A stretch of DNA of 31,790 nt from Bacteroidales bacterium (lineage in GTDB: Bacteria > Bacteroidota > Bacteroidia > Bacteroidales > Bacteroidaceae). Of the stretch, positions 8,489 to 16,875 are shown in pieces. The translations under genes were made by a program, and so were the position numbers. The notes below the pieces were generated by a model. The model was not told the DNA's origin and made no database searches. It saw only the letters and a program-made list of their open reading frames with translations. Position 1 is the first letter of the stretch. Every line of letters begins with the position of its first letter. The DNA lies in the NCBI GenBank assembly GCA_004557185.1, contig SFEP01000024.1:1-31790 (forward strand). Reading direction: 5' to 3'.

Positions 8489-8713
8489 ATGAAAAAGAAA
8501 GAATTTGCGTTCGACAAGATGAACTTCATTCTGCTCGCCGTCGGCATGCTCATTGTCATTGCAGGCATGGTGCTGATGTCAGGCAGCGGTTCAACCGAGG
8601 AAACCTTCAACCCCGCCATTTTCGACGCCCGCCACATCAAGGTGGCACCCGCTGTGTGCCTCTTCGGCTACCTCTTCATGATTTATGCCATTGTGCGCAA
8701 GCCCCGAGGCTAA
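8489..8713 (+). CDS. DUF3098 small membrane protein
   Basis: This 74-residue protein begins MKKKEFAFDKMNF and has two hydrophobic helices (about 12-32 and 51-68) separated by a short segment with TFNPAIFDARHI. This matches DUF3098, found almost only in Bacteroidetes between ftsX and uppP, exactly the position here. Its function is unknown. The conserved neighbourhood suggests a role tied to cell envelope synthesis or division. It lies 25 bp after ftsX and 31 bp before uppP. Confidence 0.85.
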   Translation: MKKKEFAFDKMNFILLAVGMLIVIAGMVLMSGSGSTEETFNPAIFDARHIKVAPAVCLFGYLFMIYAIVRKPRG

Positions 8714-8744
8714 GGCCGTTCCATCCACCCTTTATTATTAGTAA

Positions 8745-9587
8745 ATGGATTACTTACAAACCATCATCATAGCCATCGTCGAGGGCCTCACCGAGTTTCT
8801 CCCTGTGTCGTCCACGGGCCACATGATCATCGCCCAGGGCCTGTTAGGCGTCGAGAGCACCCCCTTTGTCAAGGCCTTCACCGTCATCATCCAGTTCGGC
8901 GCCATCCTCTCGGTGGTCTGCCTCTATTGGCGCAAGTTCTTCTATCCCGAAACCATGCAAACCAAGGGCTACACGTGGTGGCAAGCCATTTGGCACTTCT
9001 ACCTGCGCCTGATAGTCGGCGTCCTGCCTGCCGTGGTGCTCGGTCTGAGCTTCAACGATTTCATTGAGTCCAATCTGGGCAACGTCACGCTGGTAGCCGT
9101 CATGCTCATTGTGGGCGGCGTGTTCATGCTCTTCTGCGACCGTCTTTTCAACAAGGGCAGCGAAGCCACCCCGCTCACGCTGCGCCGCGCCCTGGTCATA
9201 GGTTTTGTGCAATGCATCAGCATGATTCCCGGCGTGTCGCGCAGCATGGCCACCATTGTGGGCGGCATGTCGCAGCGCCTCACACGTAAGGCCGCCGCAG
9301 AGTTCAGCTTCTTCCTGGCCGTGCCCACCATGTTTGGCGCCACCTGCCTCGAAACCTACAAGCTCATAGCCCACGGCGAGGGCAACATCCTGCTCGAGGG
9401 CAACAACCTCACCCTCCTGCTGCTCGGCTCCGTAGTGGCTTACGTGGTAGCCATTGCCGCCATCAAGTTCTTCATATCCTACGTCACCCGCTACGGTTTC
9501 AAGGCTTTCGGCTGGTATCGCATTGTGGCCGGCGCCCTCATTCTGCTGCTCATGGCCTGCGGTGTCGACCTCGCCATGGTCGACTGA
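8745..9587 (+). CDS. uppP: Undecaprenyl-diphosphatase UppP/BacA
   Basis: This is a 280-residue polytopic membrane phosphatase. It removes a phosphate from undecaprenyl diphosphate to recycle the lipid carrier for peptidoglycan. The first signature EGLTEFLPVSSTGH (residues 13-26) and the second signature PGVSRS (162-167, with the catalytic Ser/Arg region) are both intact. Several hydrophobic helices span the rest. Length is normal for the family. It lies in the conserved block between DUF3098 and truB. Confidence 0.95.
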   Translation: MDYLQTIIIAIVEGLTEFLPVSSTGHMIIAQGLLGVESTPFVKAFTVIIQFGAILSVVCLYWRKFFYPETMQTKGYTWWQAIWHFYLRLIVGVLPAVVLGLSFNDFIESNLGNVTLVAVMLIVGGVFMLFCDRLFNKGSEATPLTLRRALVIGFVQCISMIPGVSRSMATIVGGMSQRLTRKAAAEFSFFLAVPTMFGATCLETYKLIAHGEGNILLEGNNLTLLLLGSVVAYVVAIAAIKFFISYVTRYGFKAFGWYRIVAGALILLLMACGVDLAMVD

Positions 9588-9640
9588 CGTCTCCTCCCCC
9601 TCCCTCCACATTCATTCACCCATCCTCATAGCCCAAGCGC

Positions 9641-10357
9641 ATGAATTTTCTCCGCGGCCAGGTGCTTGTTTTCGACAAGCCCCTCGGCATGACCTCCTTC
9701 CAGCTTGTTGCCAAAGTGCGTTGGCTCATTACGCGTGCCATGGGCGGCCGCAAACTCAAAGTGGGGCATGCCGGCACGCTCGACCCCCTCGCCAGCGGCC
9801 TCATGCTGCTTTGCACGGGCCGCGCCACCAAGCAGATAGAGCAGTTGCAGGCCGGCGTCAAAGCCTACGAGGCCACCCTGCAGCTCGGCGCCACCACGCC
9901 GAGTTACGACCTTGAGCATCCCGTCGACCACACCTTCCCCACCGAGCACATCACCGAGCCCCTGCTGCGCCAGGTGCTGCACACCTTCGAGGGCGACATC
10001 ATGCAAGTGCCGCCCGTATTCTCCGCTTGCAAGGTCGAGGGCGTCCGAGCCTACGACATGGCCCGCAAAGGCCGCGGCCACGAGGTCACGCTCCAGGCCA
10101 AACCCCTTCACATCGACGAGATAAGCCTCACCGCCTTCCGCCCCCACACCATGCAGGCCGACATCCGCGTCGTCTGCTCCAAGGGCACCTACATCCGAGC
10201 CCTAGCCCGCGACATCGGCGAATCCCTGCACAGCGGCGCCCACCTCATAGCCCTGCGGCGCACCCAAGTAGGCAACTTCACGGTGCAGCAGGCTTACACC
10301 CTGCCCGCCTTCGAGGAGTGGCTCAGCCAGCAAAGCATCGAAACCGACCTCGACTGA
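9641..10357 (+). CDS. truB: tRNA pseudouridine(55) synthase TruB
   Basis: This 238-residue enzyme isomerises U55 in the T-loop of tRNAs. It carries the catalytic motif GHAGTLDPLASG with Asp48, then KAYEATLQLG and, further on, SKGTYIRALARDIG, all standard for TruB. It lacks the C-terminal PUA extension of longer homologues, as in many Bacteroidetes. It starts 53 bp after uppP. Confidence 0.95.
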   Translation: MNFLRGQVLVFDKPLGMTSFQLVAKVRWLITRAMGGRKLKVGHAGTLDPLASGLMLLCTGRATKQIEQLQAGVKAYEATLQLGATTPSYDLEHPVDHTFPTEHITEPLLRQVLHTFEGDIMQVPPVFSACKVEGVRAYDMARKGRGHEVTLQAKPLHIDEISLTAFRPHTMQADIRVVCSKGTYIRALARDIGESLHSGAHLIALRRTQVGNFTVQQAYTLPAFEEWLSQQSIETDLD

Positions 10358-10425
10358 CCACCCTCGTCACGCCAGCCACCCAGGTGGCCACGCACCCATA
10401 GCCAACAAACAAAACACCAGCATAC

Positions 10426-11478
10426 ATGAAGCTTTCACAATTCAAGTTCAAACTTCCTGACGACCGCATTGCCCAGTATCCGCCCCTGCACCGCGATGAA
10501 TGCCGCATGCTCGTGCTTCACCGCAGTACGGGTGAAATAGAACACATGGAGTTCAAGAACATACTCGATTTCTACGATGAAAACGATGTATTTGTGTTCA
10601 ACGACACCAAGGTCTTCCCCGCCCGCCTCTACGGCAACAAGGAGAAGACGGGAGCACGCATTGAGGTGTTCCTGCTGCGCGAACTCAACGAGGAATTCCA
10701 CCTGTGGGATGTGCTGGTCGACCCTGCCCGCAAGATACGCATTGGCAACAAGCTCTACTTCGGCGACGACGAAACGCTCGTTGCCGAGGTCATCGACAAC
10801 ACCACCAGCCGCGGCCGCACCCTGCGCTTCCTCTACGACGGCGACCACGACGAGTTCAAGCGCTCCCTCTACGCCCTGGGCGAAGCACCGCTCCCCCGCT
10901 TTGTGGGCCGCGACAGCGAGCCCGAGGACCTCGAGCGCTTCCAGTGCATCTTTGCCCGCAACGAAGGTGCTGTCACCGCACCCACTGCCGGGCTGCACTT
11001 CTCGCGTGAAATGATGAAGCGCCTCGAAATTAAAGGCATTGAGCAGGCATTCGTCACCCTGCACTGCGGCCTGGGCAACTTCCGCGACACCGACGTGGAG
11101 GACCTCACGAAGCACAAGATGGACAGCGAACAAATGGAGGTGAACCACGAGTGCTGCCGCATTGTGAACAAGGCCAAGGACGAACGACGCCGCATTTTGG
11201 CCGTAGGCACCACCGTACAGCGAGCACTCGAAGCATCGTGCAGCGCCGACCAGCGCATCAAGGAGTTCCAGGGCTGGACCAACAAGTTCATCTTCCCGCC
11301 CTACGAGTTCCAGGTAGCCGACAGCATGCTCGTCAACTTCCACCTGCCCTACTCCACACTGCTCATGCTCACCGCAGCCTTCGGAGGCTACGAGCACACC
11401 ATGCACGCCTACCAGGTGGCACTCGACGAAGGCTATCAGTTCGGCCCCTACGGCGACTGCATGCTCATCATCGACTAA
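10426..11478 (+). CDS. queA: S-adenosylmethionine:tRNA ribosyltransferase-isomerase QueA
   Basis: This 350-residue enzyme transfers and rearranges the ribosyl group of SAM onto 7-aminomethyl-7-deazaguanine at the tRNA wobble position in queuosine synthesis. Recognisable family segments include FKFKLPDDRIAQYP at the start, VFVFNDTKVFPARLYG, PTAGLHFS, VTLHCGLGNF and NFHLPYSTLLML. The length is full. It lies 68 bp after truB in the operon. Confidence 0.96.
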   Translation: MKLSQFKFKLPDDRIAQYPPLHRDECRMLVLHRSTGEIEHMEFKNILDFYDENDVFVFNDTKVFPARLYGNKEKTGARIEVFLLRELNEEFHLWDVLVDPARKIRIGNKLYFGDDETLVAEVIDNTTSRGRTLRFLYDGDHDEFKRSLYALGEAPLPRFVGRDSEPEDLERFQCIFARNEGAVTAPTAGLHFSREMMKRLEIKGIEQAFVTLHCGLGNFRDTDVEDLTKHKMDSEQMEVNHECCRIVNKAKDERRRILAVGTTVQRALEASCSADQRIKEFQGWTNKFIFPPYEFQVADSMLVNFHLPYSTLLMLTAAFGGYEHTMHAYQVALDEGYQFGPYGDCMLIID

Positions 11479-11563
11479 CTGCGTGTGCCCTATAAATAAG
11501 GTGTGCAGCCACACACCCCGAACTTATTCACAGCCCCGTCAATCCCTTTCACATCCACCCACC

Positions 11564-12547
11564 ATGTCCACTGAAAATCCTATCTCCACCCCCCAAGCAG
11601 CCACCCCCGAAGCACCGCGCGAGCGTTTGGCCTACATCGCCCTGGGCAGCAACCTGCCCGGCCACGATAAGAACGGAGGCCGCCGTGCCCTCAACATCCA
11701 CAACGCCATCACGCAGCTTCAACGCAGGTTGGGCGACCTCGTTTCCAAATCCGAAAACTACGAAACCAAGCCCGTAGGCTTCGAGTCGGACAACGACTTC
11801 ATGAACGCCGTGGCCTGCTTCCGCACCACCCTCGGCCCCGAAGAAATCATGGCCGTACTCGAAGAGGTAGAAGTGTGCTGCGGCCGCACCCGCAAAACCG
11901 ACGAAGAGGGCTACCACGACCGCGTCATAGACCTCGACCTCCTCTACCTCGGCGACATGGTCTACCACAGCGACAAGCTGACGATTCCCCATCCGCGCAT
12001 GCACGACCGCTGGTTTGTGCTGCGCCCGCTCCTCGAAATCGCGCCCAAGGTCGAGCATCCCGTGCTGCACCTCACCACACGCCAAATGTTGGCCCGCATC
12101 ACCAACGTGCAGCCCACGCTCCTCACCCCCGATAAAGATGGATGCCAACACCACGTGGTCGAACTGATAAACCATCTCCTTTACCAGCTCTCCTCCAACC
12201 CCAAACCCATCGACGAGGCACGCCTGCACGAACTCCTGACCGACCCCCACACCCGCATCTATGTAGTAAAGAATGCCTACGATGAAATATGCGGCATGGC
12301 CACCCTGAGCCTCTGCCCCCTCGTCACAGGCACGAAAGCCTGGGTGGAGGACGTCGTAGTCGACGAGGAATACCGCGGCATCGGTCTGGGCCGTCTGCTC
12401 CTCAACCACCTCATCAGCGAAGCGCGTGCCATGGGCGTGAAGAGCCTCAACCTCACCTCGCGGCCTGAGCGCGCGTCGGCCAACCGCCTCTACCGCTCCT
12501 TAGGATTTGAGCAGCGCAACACCAACGTCTACAAAATGGCCTTCTGA
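11564..12547 (+). CDS. folK: FolK (HPPK) fused to a GNAT acetyltransferase domain
   Basis: This is a 327-residue two-domain protein. Residues about 22-190 are 6-hydroxymethyl-7,8-dihydropterin pyrophosphokinase: YIALGSN at the start, the YETKPVGF region, and DRVIDLDLLYLGD followed by IPHPRMHDRWFVLRPLLEIAP. This enzyme makes the pyrophosphorylated pterin for folate synthesis. Residues about 190-327 form a GNAT N-acetyltransferase, with VEDVVVDEEYRGIGLG (acetyl-CoA loop Arg271-Gly276) and RPERASANRLYRSLGF. The start at 11564 is chosen because upstream codons form an unlikely leader. FolK usually stands alone at about 150-170 residues, so the acetyltransferase is an addition with unknown substrate. 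It is the last gene of the ftsX operon. Confidence 0.92.
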   Translation: MSTENPISTPQAATPEAPRERLAYIALGSNLPGHDKNGGRRALNIHNAITQLQRRLGDLVSKSENYETKPVGFESDNDFMNAVACFRTTLGPEEIMAVLEEVEVCCGRTRKTDEEGYHDRVIDLDLLYLGDMVYHSDKLTIPHPRMHDRWFVLRPLLEIAPKVEHPVLHLTTRQMLARITNVQPTLLTPDKDGCQHHVVELINHLLYQLSSNPKPIDEARLHELLTDPHTRIYVVKNAYDEICGMATLSLCPLVTGTKAWVEDVVVDEEYRGIGLGRLLLNHLISEARAMGVKSLNLTSRPERASANRLYRSLGFEQRNTNVYKMAF

Positions 12548-12569
12548 CAAAGCCATCTCCATCCCCACC

Positions 12570-12601
12570 CCGCGGCAGCCCATGCTTGCCGCGGTTTTTT
12601 T
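12570..12601 (+). terminator. Intrinsic terminator of the ftsX-folK operon
   Basis: CCGCGGCA (12570-12577) pairs with TGCCGCGG (12587-12594) around a 9-nt loop and is followed by seven T residues. Confidence 0.93.
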
Positions 12602-12687
12602 GTCGCCATCCCTGCCACCAGCAGCCGGCCTCGCGGCAAAGCACGCACCCGGCCCCTCCCGCAGGATTGCTGCGCAAGCATGCTCTC

Positions 12688-12769
12688 TTATGGGTATGCC
12701 GTAAACGCACGGAAGGCGTTGACTCTTGGCTTATGCAAAATTATGGCGTATAGGTAAACGTATGGAAGG
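12688..12769. repeat. Imperfect direct repeat, about 29 bp, 53 bp apart
   Basis: A segment beginning TTATGG at 12688 and ending GGAAGG at 12716 is repeated from 12741 to 12769. Both share GTAAACG followed by a GGAAGG end. The second copy abuts element A copy 2. Confidence 0.55.
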
Positions 12770-12841
12770 GATTCCGTGGGAGAAAGTTCCCACGCCGTGG
12801 AAGAAAGTTACCACTCCGTGGAAGAAAGTTCCCACGGCGGC
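12770..12841. repeat. Palindromic element A, copy 2 (72 bp)
   Basis: GATTC is followed by three 21-bp units starting CGTGG at 12775, 12796 and 12817, then CGGC. Units read CGTGG, a purine-rich middle, then TTCCCACG or close variants. The right edge lacks the usual CATC. Confidence 0.85.
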
Positions 12842-12874
12842 CTGTTTTTACGGCCCGCCGCCCCGCCGAAAATA

Positions 12875-12946
12875 GATGCTACGTAAAAAAGTTTACGAAC
12901 GACGTGATTTTTTTTACGTACTACGTGATATTTTTTACGTAGCATC
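12875..12946 (-). repeat. Palindromic element B, copy 2, inverted
   Basis: A perfect 16-bp inverted repeat (12875-12890 and 12931-12946) encloses a core that is the reverse complement of the copy at 407. Read on the minus strand it matches that copy at 70 of 72 positions. The 33-bp spacer between A and B here is also in reverse orientation relative to the other two pairs. The distance from A to B is unchanged at 105 bp start to start. Confidence 0.9.
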
Positions 12947-13102
12947 TCCTTTTGGCAGGGCGGCTACCCCTCAGACCCACTGCGCGGCAAGCCGCCTCGC
13001 AGCCGGTGCGAGGTGCCCGCCGCAGCCTGCCTGCCGACACGAAAATGGCTGAAAGCGAGAAAAAAAGCAGTGCCGGATGTTGGTTGTGTGATAAAGACTT
13101 CG

Positions 13103-13110
13103 TAATTTTG
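13103..13110 (+). promoter_or_regulatory. Probable -7 promoter element of rpsO
   Basis: TAATTTTG fits TAnnTTTG, 58 bp before the rpsO start. This leaves a leader of about 50 nt, where S15 autoregulation could act, though no specific structure was established. Confidence 0.65.
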
Positions 13111-13168
13111 CAGCCGCTAACCCCAATCGGGCTGGCATTTTTCATTCAATCATTTCTCATTATACACC

Positions 13169-13438
13169 ATGTACTTAGATTCTGAAAAGAAGAAAGAGAT
13201 CTTTGGCAAGTACGGACAGTCTAACTCGGACACTGGTTCTGTGGAGAGCCAGGTGGCTTTGTTTTCCTACCGTATTGCCCATCTGACGGAGCACATGAAG
13301 CAGAACCGTAAAGATCATACCACCGAGCGTTCACTTGTTAAACTCGTAGGTAAGCGCCGTTCGCTCCTGAACTACCTCAAGGCAAGAGACATCGAACGCT
13401 ATCGTGCACTCGTCAAGGCTCTCGGCCTGCGTAAGTAA
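13169..13438 (+). CDS. rpsO: Ribosomal protein S15
   Basis: This 89-residue primary 16S rRNA-binding protein of the small subunit shows the full family pattern: TGSVESQVALFSYRIAHLTEHMKQNRKDHTTERSL, then VGKRRSLLNYLK and the C-terminal YRALVKALGLRK. Codon choice is less GC-biased than in neighbours (for example CGT and AAA), as expected for a highly expressed gene. It stands alone between its own promoter and a downstream hairpin. Confidence 0.98.
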   Translation: MYLDSEKKKEIFGKYGQSNSDTGSVESQVALFSYRIAHLTEHMKQNRKDHTTERSLVKLVGKRRSLLNYLKARDIERYRALVKALGLRK

Positions 13439-13475
13439 GGCCCTGCCCACCACGACGAAACACAACCCACGACCA

Positions 13476-13514
13476 AGGGGGCGCAGCAAACCGCACCGTT
13501 TGCCGCGCCCCTTT
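13476..13514 (+). terminator. Hairpin after rpsO, probable terminator
   Basis: AAGGGGGCGCAGCAAAC (13476-13492) pairs with GTTTGCCGCGCCCCTT (13498-13513/14) with one bulge. Only a short T run follows, so termination efficiency is uncertain. Confidence 0.6.
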
Positions 13515-13576
13515 GTGCGTGAAGAGGGCCGGTGGCGCGTTACCCCGCCCGCCGCTGACAAATGACGCCGGGCTTT

Positions 13577-13608
13577 TTTGGCTATTTGGCTGAGAATGCC
13601 TACTTTCG
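13577..13608 (+). promoter_or_regulatory. Probable promoter of the SLC13-type permease
   Basis: TTTG at 13577-13580 and TACTTTCG at 13601-13608 are separated by 20 bp. This is the expected spacing for Bacteroidetes -33 and -7 boxes, with one mismatch in the -7 box. The start codon is about 100 bp further on. Confidence 0.55.
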
Positions 13609-13709
13609 CCACCGATTGACCGCACCCTGAGCCCGCCAGGCTTCACAGACAGCCTGCGCGAGGCATTGACTACAAGAACTTAAACTAAAATACTACACGC
13701 TTTCACAAC

Positions 13710-15647
13710 ATGTTATTCTCAACCTACCTGACACCGCTCATAGGGTCGTTGGGCGAAATGATGGCGCAAACCAGCGCCTTCTTCACCTCGCAGGCCGGAC
13801 AGGTGAGCATCGTCATCGGTGTCTTTCTGCTGACCATCGTAGCCTTTATTGCCGACAAGGTGCGCTCCGACATTGTGGCACTGAGCTCGTTGGCGTTGCT
13901 GCTCGTCACCAACGTGCTTACACCCAGCGAGGCCCTGGCAGGCTTCTCGAACTCGGCCGTGGTCATGATGATTGGCCTCTTCATTGTGGGCGGCGCCGTG
14001 TTCCAAACGGGACTGGCGAAAATCATCAGCGGGCGCTTGCTGCGCCTGGCAGGCAACAGCGAGCTCAAACTCTTCTTCCTCGTCATGCTTGTGACGGCCA
14101 CGGTGGCTGCCTTTGTGAGCAACACGGGCACCGTGGCACTGCTGCTGCCCATCATCCTGGCCATGGCGAAGACGTCGGGCACGAGCCCCACCAAACTGAT
14201 GATGCCCCTGGCCTTTGCCAGCTCAATGGGTGGCATTCTCACACTCATCGGCACACCGCCCAACCTGATTGTCGACAACTATCTGCGTGAGCACAACAAG
14301 CCGGGCTTCGAGTTCTTCGACTTCCTGCCCATCGGCCTCATCTGCCTGGCTGTGGGCCTGCTGCTGCTCTACCCGCTCTGCCGCTTCTGCCTGGGCAAGA
14401 AGGCCCGCGACAACGAGGAGAGCGGCGACGACACGACGCTGGCCGCCCTGCTGCACGAGTATCACATCAACGACCTCGTGTTCCGCCTGCAGCCCAAAGC
14501 CGGCGACCACACGCTTGAGAGACGCTCGGTGGGCGAACTCGACATACGCCACAAGTACGGCGTCACCATTCTCGAAGTGCGCCGCGCCAACCGCTCCGTG
14601 TTCAGCACCAACATACAGGAGGCTGTGACCATCGAAACGGTGTTCCAGCCCAACGACACGCTCTATGTGCTGGGCGAAAAGGCCAACGTGCAGAAGTTTG
14701 CCCAAGACTACGGCCTCACCGTATTCGAGGACGAGGAACGTGAGGGCAAGGGCAAACTCGACTTCTACGAAATCGGCTTGGCCGAGGTGCTTATCTCACC
14801 CGAATCGGCCATGATTAACCGTCCGCTGCGCAAGGCCAACTTCAAAGAGCGCTTCGGCGTAAACGTGCTGGCCATCAAGCGCCAAGGCAAATACATCTTC
14901 GACGACGTGCTCGACTCCAACGTGAAAAACGGCGACATGCTCCTTGTGCACGGTGCCTGGAAGGGCATCGAAAGCATGGCCAAGAAGAACCGCGAGTGGA
15001 TTGTGATAGGTTCGCCGCAGAAAGATGCCGAAAACGTGGCCCTCGACCACAAGGCACCCCTCGCCGCCTTCATCATGGTAGCCATGGTGCTGTGCATGGT
15101 CTTTGCCGACCAAATAGGCGTGAAGCCCGTGGCCTGCGTCATCATAGCCGGCCTGCTCATGGTGCTCACCCGCTGCATCCGCAGTGTCGACGCCGCCTAC
15201 AAAATGATAGGCTGGGAGGGCATCGTGCTCATTGCCGCCATGATGCCCATGAGCACGGCACTCAGCAAAACGGGCATCTCAAAGTGGATAGCCGAAACGC
15301 TCATCATCAGTCTCGGCTCCTACGGCCCCATTGTGGCCATGGCGGGCGTTTACCTCGTGACGTCGGTGCTCAGCACCTTCATCAGCAACTCAGCCACCGC
15401 CATCCTCGTGGCTCCCATCGCCTGGATGGCCGCCGAGGGACTGGGTGTGTCGCCCACGCCATTCATGATGACGGCCGCCGTGGCTGCCAGCGCCTGCTTC
15501 GCCACGCCCATCTGCACCCCACCCAACGCTATGGTGATGAACGCCGGACACTACAACTTCATGGACTACGTGAAGGTGGGTGTGCCCCTGCAGGTCATCA
15601 TGGGCATCGTGGCCATCCTCACCATTCCCCTGTTCTTCCCCTTCTGA
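13710..15647 (+). CDS. SLC13/DASS-type anion permease with an RCK_C (TrkA-C) insert
   Basis: This is a 645-residue inner-membrane transporter. Two inverted transport halves are readable: SNTGTVALLLP with GTPPN in the first, and SNSATAILVAP with CTPPN in the second. These repeated SNT/TPPN signatures are those of sodium-coupled anion transporters of the DASS family. Between them, residues about 245-440 form a hydrophilic insert with two RCK_C-like lobes (for example VGELDIRHKYGVTILEVRR and KERFGVNVLAIKRQGK), which may sense a ligand. The substrate (dicarboxylate, sulfate or similar) cannot be read from sequence. It is monocistronic or leads into the next gene after 75 bp. Confidence 0.85.
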   Translation: MLFSTYLTPLIGSLGEMMAQTSAFFTSQAGQVSIVIGVFLLTIVAFIADKVRSDIVALSSLALLLVTNVLTPSEALAGFSNSAVVMMIGLFIVGGAVFQTGLAKIISGRLLRLAGNSELKLFFLVMLVTATVAAFVSNTGTVALLLPIILAMAKTSGTSPTKLMMPLAFASSMGGILTLIGTPPNLIVDNYLREHNKPGFEFFDFLPIGLICLAVGLLLLYPLCRFCLGKKARDNEESGDDTTLAALLHEYHINDLVFRLQPKAGDHTLERRSVGELDIRHKYGVTILEVRRANRSVFSTNIQEAVTIETVFQPNDTLYVLGEKANVQKFAQDYGLTVFEDEEREGKGKLDFYEIGLAEVLISPESAMINRPLRKANFKERFGVNVLAIKRQGKYIFDDVLDSNVKNGDMLLVHGAWKGIESMAKKNREWIVIGSPQKDAENVALDHKAPLAAFIMVAMVLCMVFADQIGVKPVACVIIAGLLMVLTRCIRSVDAAYKMIGWEGIVLIAAMMPMSTALSKTGISKWIAETLIISLGSYGPIVAMAGVYLVTSVLSTFISNSATAILVAPIAWMAAEGLGVSPTPFMMTAAVAASACFATPICTPPNAMVMNAGHYNFMDYVKVGVPLQVIMGIVAILTIPLFFPF

Positions 15648-15722
15648 ACGCAACATCCTCAGTGTCGCACCGCTTGCCCCACGGCCGCGGCGCGGCACTG
15701 CATCACATTATCCTCTCTCCAT

Positions 15723-16349
15723 ATGAAACGCATGAAACAATTTCTGGCCGTAGCCCTCACGGCATGCGGCCTTACGCTCACAGCGCAGGCTCAAACCTTC
15801 GACTGGGGCATCACCGCTGGCATGAACTACAGCAAGGTGAAGGTGAACGGCCACAAAGAGGCGGGCTACAGCTACAGCAGCGACAACCGCTGCGGCTTCT
15901 TCTTCGGCCCCAAGGGTTACCTGAACACCGTCATCGGACTGGGCTTCGACGGCGCCATCGAGTTCTCGCACCGCCGCCTGAACATCGGGAATGAAAGCAA
16001 AAGCTACAACACGCTCGAAATTCCCATCAACGTGCGCTACAACTTCGGGCTCGGCAAAACGCTCGGCTTCTACATCGCCACCGGCCCGCAGTTTGGCTTC
16101 GCCTTCAAGAACATGCACTGGGATTCGTTCGGCACGGGCGACAACTTCAGCACCAACAACCTCTACACCACCTGGAACGTGGGTGCTGGTCTGCGCCTGC
16201 TGCGCCATCTCGAAATCGGCCTCGGCTACAACTTTGCCTTGGCTCGCACCGGCCGCACGTGGATGGGCAATGCTGCGGGCTCCTCAACCGACAAAGAACT
16301 GAAGTACCGCACCAACACGACCCAGCTGCAACTGACTTACCTCTTCTAA
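15723..16349 (+). CDS. Outer-membrane beta-barrel (porin-family/PorT-like) protein
   Basis: This 208-residue protein has a signal peptide ending TAQAQ and a barrel pattern beginning WGITAGMNYSKV. Alternating strands carry LGFDGAIEFSHR, LEIPINVRYNFG and LGFYIATGPQFGF. It ends LQLTYLF with a terminal Phe. This is typical of the small Bacteroidetes outer_membrane beta-barrel family. An alternative start at 15732 is nine bases downstream. Its function is unknown. It is probably an eight-stranded barrel in the outer membrane. Confidence 0.8.
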   Translation: MKRMKQFLAVALTACGLTLTAQAQTFDWGITAGMNYSKVKVNGHKEAGYSYSSDNRCGFFFGPKGYLNTVIGLGFDGAIEFSHRRLNIGNESKSYNTLEIPINVRYNFGLGKTLGFYIATGPQFGFAFKNMHWDSFGTGDNFSTNNLYTTWNVGAGLRLLRHLEIGLGYNFALARTGRTWMGNAAGSSTDKELKYRTNTTQLQLTYLF

Positions 16350-16522
16350 CCACGCCCCACACGGTCCGCGGCACGCCGCCACACGGTGCGCCCCGCCCCG
16401 CCAAAGCTGACTATTTTCTAACTTTAACCGCACGATTTCGTGAAGCCAAACGAGCAGCGCCCACGCCGATAGGACTTGAGCGAAGCCATGGCGAGAATCG
16501 CACTAAAAAAAAAGGAAGCATT

Positions 16523-16807
16523 ATGTTACGTTTAAACTGCTTTTTCCAAGCCAACGAGGGCATGTATGACGCCGCCCTCGAGGCCGCCCTCGTTCTCACC
16601 GCCCACTCCGTAAAAGAGGAGGGCTGCATAGCCTACGACACCTTTGAGAGCGCCACACGCCCCGACGTGTTCATGATTTGCGAAACCTGGGCCGACGCCG
16701 ACGCCCTGGCCAAGCACATGGCCGGCGATGTGTTCAAGGCACAGGTAGCCCGCCTCGAAGAACTGGGCCGCATGAAACTCGAACAGTTCGAGTTCCCCGC
16801 CCAGTAA
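16523..16807 (+). CDS. Antibiotic biosynthesis monooxygenase (ABM) domain protein, YgiN-like
   Basis: This 94-residue protein is a single ABM ferredoxin-like domain: LNCFFQANEG, then HSVKEEGCIAYDTFES and FMICETWADADALAKHM, ending LEQFEF. Such proteins are cofactor-free quinol or polyketide monooxygenases, often linked to quinone redox balance. The start follows an A-rich stretch (AAAAAAAAAGGAAGC), the only purine-rich ribosome-binding candidate here. It stands alone between two intergenic regions. Confidence 0.85.
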   Translation: MLRLNCFFQANEGMYDAALEAALVLTAHSVKEEGCIAYDTFESATRPDVFMICETWADADALAKHMAGDVFKAQVARLEELGRMKLEQFEFPAQ

Positions 16808-16828
16808 GCGCCCCGCCGCGCCTTCACC

Positions 16829-16870
16829 GCAGCCCCTGCCACGCACCCACCGAGTGCCGGCAGGGGCTGC
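16829..16870 (+). terminator. GC-rich hairpin after the ABM gene
   Basis: GCAGCCCCTGCC (16829-16840) pairs perfectly with GGCAGGGGCTGC (16859-16870). There is no T run, so it may stabilise a transcript end rather than terminate alone. Confidence 0.6.
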
Positions 16871-16875
16871 GCTGC

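Larger units (their letters stand above)
12602..13168. other. Intergenic region folK-rpsO, filled largely by repeats
   Basis: No gene is supported here. It contains an imperfect direct repeat (12688-12769), the A-B element pair (12770-12946), a GC-rich stretch, and the rpsO promoter and leader. Confidence 0.7.
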
